The notes under the pieces: generated by a model
Database searches by the model: none
What the model was told of the DNA's origin: nothing
Seen by the model: only the letters and a program-made list of their open reading frames with translations
Translations under genes and position numbers: made by a program
Assembly: GCA_002104895.1 (NCBI GenBank)
Contig: MCFG01000090.1
Span: 160,001-187,498 of the forward strand
Direction: 5' to 3'
Origin: Anaeromyces robustus
Taxonomy: Eukaryota > Neocallimastigomycota > Neocallimastigomycetes > Neocallimastigales > Neocallimastigaceae
DNA: 27,498 bases
Part shown: one piece after another, positions 13,901 through 23,739 of the stretch
How the letters are laid out: every line of letters starts with the position of its first letter
How positions within the stretch are numbered: the stretch's first letter is position 1

Positions 13901-15660
13901 TTATTTATTATTTAAATATAATTAATTAATAATAAATAGATTTATATATTTATATATATATTATTTATGAATATTTTTGTTTTAAATAATTAATGTAATT
14001 CATTAATAATAACTTACAGTGATTTTAATGATTTAAAGGTACTTATCAATTCTTTTTGATTTTTATTTGTAGAAAAATATTTTGATACTTCTGGAATATT
14101 ATAATTATAATAATTCCATCCATGTATAATATATCTTATAATATAAGAAAAAACATTAACATATTTATTAAATTATTTGATTTTAATATATATATATATA
14201 TTTAAATATATATAATGTTAATAAATAATAAAAAAAAAATTACAAGGAGGTCACTTTATCAAGGTTACTTAAAGGTTTATAATCTAAAGAGCTCCCTAAA
14301 GAAGAATGATAAAAATCACTTATATAATATATTTATAAATATTGAATAATATTCAAAAGATAAATTGTTTAATTATTAATTAATTAATTAATTAATTAAT
14401 TAATTATTAATTTATTATATTTTATTAAATATTATATTAATTTTATATTTATATAATAAAAATTTTTAAAAATAATTATTTCATGGTAATAATAATGAAT
14501 AATAAAACTTACAGCGATTCTAAATTAGTTAAAGTAGAAATTTCATCAATATTATCTTGAGTTATCATAATTCCAGAAATAATCCTTTAATATTATATAT
14601 ATATATATATATTTATTTATAGTAAAAAAAACAGTTTATATAATGGTTGTAATAATTGTTTTTAAAACTCATATATATATAATAAAATAAAATAAAATCT
14701 TTTTATTATCTAGTCTTACAAATCTTTTAAATTCTTTAAATCTTTTAAAGTATTTTTTTCAATAATGTTTAAATAAAATTCAGGACAATATCTGCTACAT
14801 TCATTTATATAATCATCATAATAGATTTGACTAATAATTTTATTTCAATGAAAAATAGATATATATATGTATGTATGTTATAAACAATAATTTATAATAA
14901 ATATTTATAAAAAATAAAAAAAAAATATTAACATTTTTTCAGTTATTAATAATAATAGTTATTATTCAATATATATAATATATTTTTTTTCCTTACAGGA
15001 TTTCTAGATTCTTTAAATTGTTAATTGAAGTTGGAATATTCCTGTATGGTGGTTCATACATCATCCTTACTTCATATGTGCTAAAAACAATTATATAAGC
15101 AATTTAATCATATTTAATGTTATTATTTTTATACCATGATATAAAATATGATTTAAAATATTAATAAAATAAATTTATTTATTAAATAATATTATATACA
15201 TATTTTTATATTAATATATATATTATCATATTATCATTATCATTAATTTACATACAGTGATGTTATCGAATCATAAGAAAATATTTCATTAATATCATCT
15301 TCTGTCAAGTCATGATTATCAATTGATCTATATTATTATGTATAAATGTATATAAGTATAATATAAAAGATAATAAGAATATATAATATTTATTTTTGTT
15401 TTATTATTGTATATTTTCATTATTCATTATCTAATATATATATATATATATAAAGTTTTTCATAACAACATATATAAATAAATAAATACTAACAAATAAT
15501 CGATTTTTCCTTCATCATTATTTCTACAAGATATTATACTTTTTTTGGATGATAAATAATTTTTAAGCCTTTCACACTCATCTAATTTTAAACCATAAAC
15601 ACTGGATGTTATTATAGATAGCAAACTCAGTGACGATTTTAATAAAAAATTCAGCTTCAT
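1790..15660 (-). CDS. Secreted multi-module leucine-rich-repeat protein, 49 exons
   Basis: The spliced gene encodes 2010 residues. It starts at the ATG at 15658-15660, followed by a clear signal peptide (MKLNFLLKSSLSLLSIITSS, then VYG). Residues 1-1445 are four LRR modules and residues 1446-2010 are a low-complexity tail ending at the TAA at 1790-1792. The splice model rests on GT donors (mostly GTAAGT, GTAAAT or GTATGT) and AG acceptors. All 48 introns (82-285 bases) are phase 2, the spliced length is exactly 2011 codons, and every exon I translated in the chosen frame was open. Exons typically end in an LRR signature such as NLKNLxSL, with the intron splitting the last Leu codon. LRR folds bind proteins or glycans, and the signal peptide implies secretion or surface display. 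The ligand is unknown. There is no obvious transmembrane helix or enzymatic domain. A break into several adjacent genes is possible but unlikely, since only the first module has a start codon and signal peptide. Confidence 0.88.
1995..2620 (-). repeat. 48-bp coding minisatellite, about 12-13 copies
   Basis: The unit reads on the minus strand SSDIESDVNKINEIDN (16 residues), with V/G, I/L and N/D/S exchanges. The copy nearest the C-terminus is degenerate (FSDTEGDVSQLNEIDN), as is the first copy on the Lys/Asp/Asn side. All copies stay in frame. Units are 48 bases, and a higher-order period of 240 bases (five units) is also visible. The peptide is acidic with Ile/Val every 3-4 residues. It could be an extended spacer or a weak helical stalk; no known domain is recognised. 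Confidence 0.9.
3676..6624 (-). repeat. LRR module 4 (exons 37-48)
   Basis: Exons: 6445-6624, 6128-6199, 5871-5969, 5643-5753, 5401-5472, 5227-5301, 4951-5049, 4600-4665, 4337-4399, 4094-4192, 3914-3985, 3676-3759. Lengths are 180, 72, 99, 111, 72, 75, 99, 66, 63, 99, 72 and 84. The cap reads ESCIDKELDLSDCGKL, then SCSNDGEGKISKL. The module closes with LSEEGYKKLKNLETRCSL, matching the SDEGFKKLKSLEDHCSL-type ends of the other modules. The intron at 5473-5642 carries a long (AAT)n tract. The 285-base intron at 4666-4950 is the longest in the gene. Confidence 0.88.
6820..9622 (-). repeat. LRR module 3 (exons 25-36)
   Basis: Exons: 9443-9622, 9156-9227, 8920-9012, 8689-8799, 8470-8541, 8268-8342, 8007-8105, 7697-7762, 7457-7519, 7236-7328, 7069-7140, 6820-6903. 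Lengths are 180, 72, 93, 111, 72, 75, 99, 66, 63, 93, 72 and 84. The cap reads EPCLDESIDLSDCEKL, then HSCENNNEGKISSL. Other landmarks are ILSYNTITEL (exon 26), DIPSSINNLKNLTSL (exon 27) and CSRWCPEYYLNVI (exon 28). The intron at 8542-8688 carries a long pure (ATT)n tract. Sequence and exon lengths are closest to modules 2 and 4. Confidence 0.88.
9782..12598 (-). repeat. LRR module 2 (exons 13-24)
   Basis: Exons: 12422-12598, 12216-12287, 11988-12077, 11722-11832, 11471-11542, 11205-11279, 10924-11022, 10703-10768, 10460-10522, 10158-10256, 10004-10075, 9782-9862. Lengths are 177, 72, 90, 111, 72, 75, 99, 66, 63, 99, 72 and 81. The first exon joins the previous module in frame and repeats the cap in place of a signal peptide: KPCIGENLDLSECEKL, then SCINNDEGKISKL. 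Later motifs include ILSYDTITDL (exon 14), CTTWCPEYHLN (exon 16), FGILISQDNIDEIS (exon 17) and LSNLDKVKNL (exon 18). Every exon was translated and is open in the chosen frame. Confidence 0.88.
12724..15660 (-). repeat. LRR module 1 (exons 1-12)
   Basis: Exons in transcription order: 15494-15660, 15256-15327, 14997-15080, 14720-14830, 14513-14584, 14244-14318, 14018-14134, 13784-13852, 13492-13554, 13151-13252, 12976-13047, 12724-12807. Lengths are 167, 72, 84, 111, 72, 75, 117, 69, 63, 102, 72 and 84, giving residues 1-362. The first exon carries the signal peptide and an N-terminal cap (LDECERLKNYLSSKK, then SCRNNDEGKID). The fourth exon has CSRYCPEFYLNII, a CxxxC pair conserved in all modules. 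The last exon ends ENRCSL. This module differs from the others at the seventh, eighth and tenth exons (117, 69 and 102 bases against 99, 66 and 93-99), so it looks like the most diverged copy. Confidence 0.88.
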
Positions 15661-15993
15661 TATGGTATAAACCTTGTTTATCGTTTATTTTTTTTTTTTA
15701 TTTTTTTTTTTATTTTACTGTATTTATATTATTTTAATTAATTCTTTTACTTCAAAAAAAAAAAAAAAAAATTATATTATAGTATATATTTTTTATTTTA
15801 AGAATACATTTATAATTAATAGAAATAATATATTATTATTATAATATATTATATACTATAAATGTTTAATTTCTTTAATAAAAAAAAAAAACAAAAATAA
15901 AATGATTTGTTTTTTTATCTTTTATAATAAAAAGATAAAAACTTTTTAAAATTTAATTAACTTAGAGTAATTACATAAATTTATTTAATTAAT
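15661..15993 (-). promoter_or_regulatory. Upstream region and A-rich leader of the LRR gene
   Basis: Read on the minus strand, the start codon is preceded by ttataccataATG and, further up, by long A runs broken by T (plus-strand T runs at about 15688-15717). Such A-rich leaders are usual for genes in very A+T-rich fungi. I see no distinct TATA box or other named element, and transcription start cannot be placed from sequence alone. Confidence 0.4.
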
Positions 15994-16711
15994 TGTGGCG
16001 TAGATATTTTTTGAGTAAGGGTATGTGACACTCGTAATTGTTTTTATTATTAATATGTAATTCTTAGTTTACTAAATTTAAAATATTATAATATAATATT
16101 TATATATTTATTTATCAAATTCTACCAATTCCTCTTCAGAACTAAGTTTTTATTTACCAAAAAATGTTATCTGTGAATTTTGTTTACACTTATACTTAGT
16201 TTGTTTATACTTGTATAAAAGGGTCTACTAAAACTTTTCCGTATTAATATATATTCTAGAATATTCTTTCACATATTTGTAGCAATTATAATAATCATAA
16301 TATATATCTAGGCATATTATACTATATATTCTTCGAGTTGTTTTTCTAATTCGTTAATTATTTTGATATCTTAAACAGTTTTATTTTGTTTTTTATTTTA
16401 ACGTTTTTAATTTTCTATTTGTTTTTTAATTAAATTTGATTTAATAAAATTTTTAATTCTATTGATTTTAAAATATTGATGATAAAGAATTCCCATTCTT
16501 CAAAGTTGTTCTTTGTATGAATTTATTCAACTTGGAATTGATTTTCCAGAGACATATAGAAACGCTTAATCTATATTGAAAAATAGTTAAAAAAAGTTTT
16601 AAAATTTAGTAAAAATTTTACTAAAAATTTAAAGGTAATTATTTATTTATAGTAAATAAATAATTGTGGCGTGTATATTTAATAAGTTATGTATAAACAC
16701 GTGTACATAAT
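15994..16711 (+). mobile_element. Possible relic of an LTR-type element (fossil)
   Basis: Two decayed direct repeats sit 671 bases apart. Each begins aattgtggcgt and continues with an atatttt..taagg..tatgt..acacg-like stretch (15991 and 16662). The TGT start, a good TATA-type box at 16214-16223 (tataaaaggg) and the spacing recall the LTR region of a fungal retroelement. I see no primer-binding site, no recognisable protein domain and no target-site duplication. The family is not determined, and the element is clearly broken and looks old. It could also be an unrelated repeat. Confidence 0.3.
16605..16665. repeat. Two adjacent perfect palindromes
   Basis: 16605-16625 reads tttagtaaaaattttactaa plus a final a, with self-complementary arms. 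16637-16665 has 13-base arms (aattatttattta and its complement) around a 3-base centre. The second palindrome ends exactly where the second tgtggcgt direct repeat begins, which suggests a structural boundary. Both could form hairpins in single-stranded DNA or RNA. Confidence 0.75.
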
Positions 16712-18514
16712 TTATTATTTTTGTACTTTGTTTATATTAAAATATTAATATTAGTTAATATACTTTTCTATTTATTACACAATTCATATATTATTATGAA
16801 CTAAAAATTATATTGCAATATTAAATTTTTTAAATTCAATATAAAATTTATATAGGAAATTCTTTATATGTAATATAATTATTTTAATAAATAATTAATT
16901 AATTATAAATATATAATAAATATATTATAATATGTCAAATATTTTAATATTTATTTCCAAAAAAGAATCTTCAGCGTCATAATAAAATAAATATATAAAT
17001 AATATATAAATGAGTATATTATTTATATATTTATATTTTAAATTAAAATATATTATGATATATGAAACATATATTATGAATATATAATAATACAAATTAA
17101 TATATATTAAATAACCATTATTCTATACTTTTTTTTTTATTACCTAACAATTTATATATATATTAAATTAAAAAAAAAAATTTCGGAATCATATAATATT
17201 ACTTATTATTTTCTATATTCCATATTACATATAGACATTATGAATTTACTCAAACTTTGGTAAGTCATATAATATTAAATAACCGAAAAAAAAAATAATA
17301 AAAATAGTTATATTAATGATTGAATAATTTTTTCTTTTTTTTAATGAATATTTGATACACTTAATAATAATCAAAATGTTGAGTAAAAAAGATCAATATT
17401 ATATTATTTATAAAGAGAAGATATTTTTAACATCATAAAATCATCTTATTAGTGATTTTTTTATTAATAAAAAATATTTATTTATTTATTTATTTAAGAG
17501 GTAAAAATATAAATATTTACACAATTCAAATAAAAAATTGTATTTTATTTTTATGAAAAAAAAATTATTAGAATGTAAAAAAATATATATTTTTTTTTCA
17601 CATTCTATAATATTTATAATACTCAATTATAAATATAATACTCGATTATTGTAAATAAGTATATAAATGAAAAACTACATATTATAAAACTTTATTAATT
17701 AATAATAAAAGTATAATAAAAGTTTAATAATATCATCCAAGACTAGAAGTTTATTTTTACTTTTTACTTAGTAGTATTATTTTATTAACAATTGTTATTT
17801 GAAAATAGAATTAATCGATTTCTTAAAAAAGAAAAGAAAAAAACAACTAAATGTAAATATAATATTCTTATTATAAAATGTAAAAAAATATATATATTTG
17901 TGGCTATACTATACCATATTCCATACAGTTAAATGTATAAAAAATTTTTAAGTTTTAAAGTTAATTATTTAAATTAATTAATTAATATTATTTATTTATT
18001 AAATATTTAAATAATTAATTAATTAAAAAAACATTGAATGAGAATTTTTTAATATATATTTAAATATATAAAGTTTTTCTATACATTTTTAAGTTTTTTA
18101 AAATTTTGGAGCTCCTCTTATCATTTTATTTAAGTTTTTAATTTTTTAATATATATTAAGAATTAATAATAATGATAGTATCTTATTATGAAAAAACATT
18201 TAAACTGTTCAAAAATAATAAAAATAATTAAATAATAATATAATGAAATATAATTAAAAATTTTAATAATAATAAAAAACAATTTTCAACAATATTATAA
18301 ATATTAAAGATTTTTAATTCTATAATTCAATAAAAAAAAAACAAATATAAATTATAATAATAATATATAAAATTTACTTAATTATTTTTATCTCTTCTAT
18401 AAAAGTTTTTAAAAATTTATATTATGAATTCATTAACTATAATTTTTTTTTCAAGTTTTAAATTTTATTAAAAAAAAGTTTTAATAAAAAAAATTTAAAA
18501 GTAATATAAATAAT

Positions 18515-18547
<33 letters not shown>

Positions 18548-18655
18548 GAATTACTGAAGTGTAACAATAATAAAAAATTAATAAAAAATAAATAAGAAAA
18601 AAATTAATAAAATTTTTAAAATAATTAATTATTAATTAAAATTGTTCAATTAACC
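16712..18655. other. A+T-rich gene-free stretch
   Basis: No exon-like pattern or protein similarity was found on either strand. There are several palindromes, the clearest at 17570-17606 (agaatgtaaaaaaatatata against its near-complement ending cacattct). A longer inverted pair of ttaaattaattaa type lies at about 17965-18025. A run of about 27 A residues lies near 18521-18547. Confidence 0.55.
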
Positions 18656-18766
18656 ATTAAAATGAAAAAGAAAAATTATTAATATGAAAAAGAAAAACTA
18701 TTAAAATGAAAAAGAAAAACTGTTAAAATGAAAAAGAATAACTATTAATATGAAAAAAGAATAATA
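18656..18766. repeat. 22-bp minisatellite, about five copies
   Basis: The unit is attaaaatgaaaaagaaaaa plus ct/tt, at 18656, 18678, 18700, 18722 and 18744. Copies differ by single bases (a/t at position 6, a/t near the 3' end). No gene is associated with it. Confidence 0.85.
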
Positions 18767-19151
18767 TCTATAAAAAGTAAATTTAATTTTTTTTTAGTGT
18801 TAATACTAGAAATTTAATGGTAATATAATTATTTTAATATATATATATTTTTTAAATATTTTTAATGTGATATTTTTTAATTTATAAAATAAAATATATC
18901 AAATTTCTCTTGCTATATATAAATTAGTTCTAACAAATAATTAAAAATAAAAATAATAAAACTAAAAAATTGAAATGTATCCAAATATATTTGGTAAAAA
19001 AAGAAAGTATATATAGAAAAAGGATCTTCTTCAGTTTTCTTTTTTTTTTTTTTTTTTTTTTTTTATTTATGAGTAGTAAAGTTATTTTACTTTACCTATT
19101 TTTTTTTTTAATCTTCTTCAATTTTTTTATGGCTTCACAAAGTTTATTATT
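18767..19151. other. A+T-rich stretch with no gene
   Basis: The stretch is T-rich, with a run of about 25 T at 19039-19064. A frame from 18970 to 19305 is open but encodes mainly Phe, Leu and Ile from the T runs. It continues across the boundary of the 383-base tandem repeat, so it is not a credible gene. Confidence 0.55.
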
Positions 19152-20056
19152 TTACCTTATTTCTTATTTTATTTTCTTTACGAAATTTATAGTAAATTAC
19201 AAAAAAATATTTAATGAATTTATTTTATTTTTATTTTTTTTTAATGTTTTCAATTTTTTTTTTTTTTTTTTACAAAATTTACTTTACTTTTACTTTACTA
19301 TATAATTTACTTCATAGATTTTTTAAAAATTTATATAATTAAATTTTTATGATTTAAATATATTTTAACAGTTTATTTTATATTAAATAAAAAAGTTATA
19401 ATTAAAATATTAATATTAATTATATAACTATGATTATTATGATTATGATTAATTATTAACAATTTAAGCACAAAAAAAAAAAAAAAATGAAATAATAATA
19501 TTAATTAAAACAAAAAATAAAACAATCTTGATTATTTACCTTATTTCTTATTTTCTTTTCTTTACGAAATTTATGTAAATTACAAAGAAATATTTAATGA
19601 ATTTACTTTATTTTATTTTTTTTTTTAATGTTTTCAAATTTTTTTATTTTACTTTACAGAATTTTTTACTTTTACTTTATTTTATTTTCTTTTACTTCAT
19701 AGATTTTTTTATAATTTTTATAATTAAATTTTTATTATTTAAATATATTATAACAGTTTATTTTATATTAAATAAAAAAATTATAATTAAAATAATAATA
19801 TTATATAATTATTATGATTATTATGATTATTATTAATTATTAACAATTTAAGCACAAAAAAAAAAACAATGAAATAATAATATTAATTAAAACAAAAAAT
19901 AAAACAATCTTGATTATTTACCTTATTTCTTATTTTCTTTTCTTTACGAAATTTATAGTAAATTACAAAGAAATATTTAATGAATTTCCTTTATTTTATT
20001 TTTTTTATTGTTTTCAAATTTTTTTTTTACTTTACAGAATTTACTTTACTTTTACT

Positions 20057-20094
20057 TTATAAAAAAATCTATGAAGTAAAAGAAAATAAAATAA
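20057..20094. other. 38-bp micro-inversion within the third repeat copy
   Basis: Bases 20057-20094 are the exact reverse complement of the corresponding bases 19677-19714 in the second copy. The flanks cttttact on the left and tttttataatt on the right are in the same orientation in both. The segment begins ttat and ends ataa, so short inverted repeats mark its ends. The first copy retains the catagatttttt orientation of copy 2, so copy 3 is the derived one. Confidence 0.88.
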
Positions 20095-20142
20095 TTTTTA
20101 TAATTAAATTTTTATTATTTAAATATATTATAACAGTTTATT

Positions 20143-21233
20143 AAATGATAAATTAAACAATATTTCATCCTCTTCTAAAGAAATTTTGGAATTCTATTGG
20201 TACAGAGACATGAACAGTGATAAATCGATTAAAACTAAAACATATAAAATGAACAGTTTTGAAAAATCAAGAAATTACTTAAAGCTTTATCTAGAATTTC
20301 CTGAATATAGCAAAGGTTTTAGGTGGCTACTTAGGGCATGATGTGGATATAAAATTGATGCTAGAGTTGCTAAAACTGTTAAAATGATTAATAATTATTG
20401 ACCTAATTGTTGTTCATGTTGTTTCCATTGTGACAGTTATCAGAGAATTGACCATTGGTTTATAAATTGTTTCTTATTTAAAAATCATCGTATTAATCAC
20501 TTCTCTGATCTAGATAGAAATTTTTTTTATTTTTTAGATAGTCTTTTTAATAGTTTGGTTGTGACCAGTGAAAACTCTAGTGTAGATAATAGAATTAATA
20601 ATATTGTTATGGGTTATAAAAGTAGTAATAATATTAGGATTAATAGTATAAGTAATATAGATATTTTAGGTAATAGAAAAATAGTTAATAGGTATCGAAT
20701 TTATTTTTTTTAATTGGTGGAAGAGAATATGGTTTTAGTGATAGAAATAACAATTGTCCATACAAAAAGGAATGGGAATGTTTGTTTAAGTGTCAGACTG
20801 AATCTGGTACTTATTCAAAATCTCCATTCTTGTTGCGATCTGCGGCTCTATTGAATGATATCTGTAAAAGACAACATATATTGTTCAATAAATCCAAAAC
20901 CAACCTCTCCAGGAACGTCAATGCTGATAACACAGTAGGACAGTAGTAGGGCAAATGTCAATCCTATTTCCGACCCAAGTGGAATAGGATAGATCAATTT
21001 TACTTTAATTCTATATTTAGAATTAAGGGCTTGTATGGATTTATTGTTTTTAAATATTATTATACTACTTTTTTTCCCTCCAGTATTATTTATTATTATC
21101 TATAATATTTTACTGGTTTTTTATTTTTTTGTATCTTTTTTTTTTTTTTCATTATGTGTTATTTTTATGATTCATGTGTTTTAATATTTAAATTCAATAA
21201 AAATGACGTACAAATTGTGTGTCATAAAAAAAA
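20143..21233 (+). mobile_element. 5'-truncated LINE (non-LTR retrotransposon) 3' end
   Basis: The insert is flanked by a 13-base target-site duplication, ataacagtttatt, at 20130-20142 and 21234-21246. It ends in a short A run (21226-21233) after a 3' UTR of about 280 bases. What remains is the C-terminal part of the reverse-transcriptase ORF. It includes a zinc-knuckle CX2CX7HX4C at 20420-20470 (Cys-Phe-His-Cys ... His-Trp-Phe-Ile-Asn-Cys), with KGFRWLLRA upstream and PFLLRSAALLNDICKRQHIL downstream. The RT catalytic core is missing. The frame has TGA stops at 20339 and 20399 and a frame change in the T run 20704-20711 (one T short), and the ORF ends with TAG TAG at 20944-20949. It is dead and non-autonomous. 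The clade is not certain; the knuckle is shared by several LINE groups. Confidence 0.85.
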
Positions 21234-21404
21234 ATAACAGTTTATTTTATATTAAATAAAAAAATTATAATTAAAATATTAATAATATTATATAATTATT
21301 ATTATTATTATTAATTAATTAATTATTAACAATTTTAGCACAAAAAAAAAACAATGAAATAATAATATTAATTAAAACAAAAAATAAAACAATCTTAATT
21401 ATTT

Positions 21405-22440
21405 AAATCTTTCTTTTATAATATTGTTTAATATTGTTTTCATTGTAGTTATAAATATATTTACAATATCCATAGAACTGTGGATTAAGTATTTTTCTTT
21501 TTTTTTTTAATAGTATGTGATTATTTAATTCACTTTTAATAATAAAAATAAGTTAAATAAAAATATTAAGAGGAATTAATAATATAAAAAAACTTATTCT
21601 TAATAGTAAGAATAATCCATATAAAAATAATATGGAGGATTCCTTAATACTACAAGAGAAATTAAAGACAATTTAAATATTAAATATTAAAAATAAATTT
21701 TTCTATTTATTCTTTACAACATTTTTGTGATATATATAACCATAATACCATAATATATTTTTTATTTTTTTTTAGTTCTAACATATAATATATAACTTTT
21801 TAAATATACAATTATAATAGAAATTATTAACTATTATTTGTTCTTTGATTATAATAAAAAAATATTAAATATATATATTTTACTCTCACTATTATTCAAG
21901 GATTACAGAAACTCACATCATTATTAAAATATATATATATATAATTGTTTAAACACTTATCAGCAATTACCAATATTGAAATATTCTATTTTTTATTTGA
22001 TAATATAAGATTAAAAAGGTTTATAAGCATGATAATAATAGTAACTAAAATAATATATTTATAATTATGATATTTATTAATAATTAAAAAGGTTGACATA
22101 ACATTTTTAATTATTTTGGAGAGAAGTTAAAACAAAACTATCTAGAATGTTGATAATTAATTATTGATATTTAATAAAATTATAATTAATCAAAAATATT
22201 TAAATTCAAAATTTTAATACTTTTTATTTTTTTGGTTTCTTTGAATTATTTAGTCTTTCATTTACCTACTAATTATATATACAGTTATCTATGTATAACG
22301 TTTTAAAATACAAATATTAGTCTAAATAAGAAAAAAGTTAAAGAATAATTTTTTTAATCATTTTTGCTGGACATTGTTACATGGTCCAAAAAAAAAAAAA
22401 AAAAGATTCATCTTATTTTCATGATCAAGAAGTAAAACTT
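21405..22440. other. A+T-rich gene-free stretch
   Basis: No exon or domain is recognised. A short frame-like segment at about 21594-21676 (ILNSKNNPYKNNMEDSLIL) has somewhat more coding-like composition but no start, splice sites or known similarity. A small inverted pair (tggac/gtcca) lies at about 22368-22386. Confidence 0.5.
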
Positions 22441-23400
22441 TATATATATTAATATTTTTACTTTTATTGCTTATATAAAAATTTGTAAGAAATAATAATT
22501 TTTAATAAAATATATATATATATATATATTATTTAATTCTTATATTTTTTTAATTAAATAATAAAAAAGTATCATAACATTTTTTAACTATTATAATAAA
22601 TGATAATAATAATATTTGTTTAAGGTTAGATTATGTTTAATGAACATTATATTATTACCTATATAAAGATTTGTAAGAAAAAAATATTTTTAATAAAAAA
22701 AATACTTAATGAACATTATACAATATTTTATCTCATTTACAGATATAACTTTATATCTATTTAATTCTTTTATTCTATTTTAATAATAAAAAAGTATCAT
22801 AACACTTAACTATTATAATAAATGATGATAATTTGTTTAAGGTTAGATATTTATATTATATTTAATGAACATTATATTATTACCTATATAAAGATTTGTA
22901 AGAAAAAAATATGTACTTAATGAATATTATACAATATTTTATCTAATTTACAGATATAATTTATATCTATTTAATTCTTATATTTTTTAATTAAATAATA
23001 AAAAAGTATCATAACATTTTTTAACTATTATAATTAATGATAGTAGCAATATCTGTTAAGGCTAGATATTTGTATTTTATTCTTATATTTCATTTATATA
23101 ATAAAAAAAGTATCATAGAATTTTTAATTATTATTATATATGATAATAATAATATCTGTTAAGGTTAGATATTTATATTTAATTCTTATATTTTTTAATT
23201 AAATTATAAAAAAAATACTGTAACATTTTAATTATTATAATAAATAATAAATAATAATAATAATATCTGTTAAGGTTAGATATTTATATTTTATTTAATT
23301 CTTATATTTTAATTAAATAATAAAAAGTACAATAGCATTTTTAATTATTAAAATAAGTAATAATAATAATACCATGAAGGTTAAATATTTTAATTTTTAG
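22441..23400. repeat. Decayed tandem array built on a ~110-bp core
   Basis: The core runs through ttaattcttatatttttt, aattaaataataaaaaagta, tcataacattttt, an attataataaatgataata block and ttaaggttagatattta. I count about six to seven copies (cores beginning near 22534, 22760, 22972, 23080, 23190 and 23295). The first two spacings are about 215-225 bases, because extra material (aatgaacattatattattac and tttacagatataa blocks) sits between cores. The later spacings are about 105-110. No coding frame is supported. Confidence 0.75.
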
Positions 23401-23739
23401 CTTGATTTATAAGAATTAAAATATTAAAATGTTAATTAGAAATTTATTGTAATTAATAATATTTCATTTTTTTTCAAAAAAAAAAATAAAATAAAGTAAA
23501 ATAAAATAAAATAAATAAATAAATAGTATATATATTTAATACTATATTTAAATATAAATCTCAAATCTTAAGAATTCAAACAATATATATTTATATTATG
23601 TTTATATGTTATATAAAGTATTTAATTATTTTTTCATTTTATTTATATAAAAGTATTTATATATTATTTAGAACAGTACCTAATAAAACTTTAATGATGT
23701 AATATTATTTAAATACTTTAATATTAATTTAAAAAAAAA

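Larger units (their letters stand above)
19152..21404. repeat. 383-bp tandem repeat array, three copies, the last split by a LINE
   Basis: The landmark accttatttcttatttt occurs at 19154, 19538 and 19920 (periods 384 and 382). Each unit then carries a tacgaaattta block, a ctttac-rich block, a taacagtttatt block, a gattattatgattat block and aacaatcttgattattta. The third copy is interrupted at 20142 and resumes at 21234, continuing to about 21404. The repeat predates the LINE insertion. No protein is supported in any copy; the open frames here are T-rich and cross repeat boundaries. Its origin (old transposon end or simple segmental duplication) is unknown. Confidence 0.85.

Noticed and set aside
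18970-19836. Two Phe-rich plus-strand frames that could suggest membrane proteins
   Set aside because: Both derive from T runs, cross tandem-repeat boundaries and show no conserved pattern between repeat copies.
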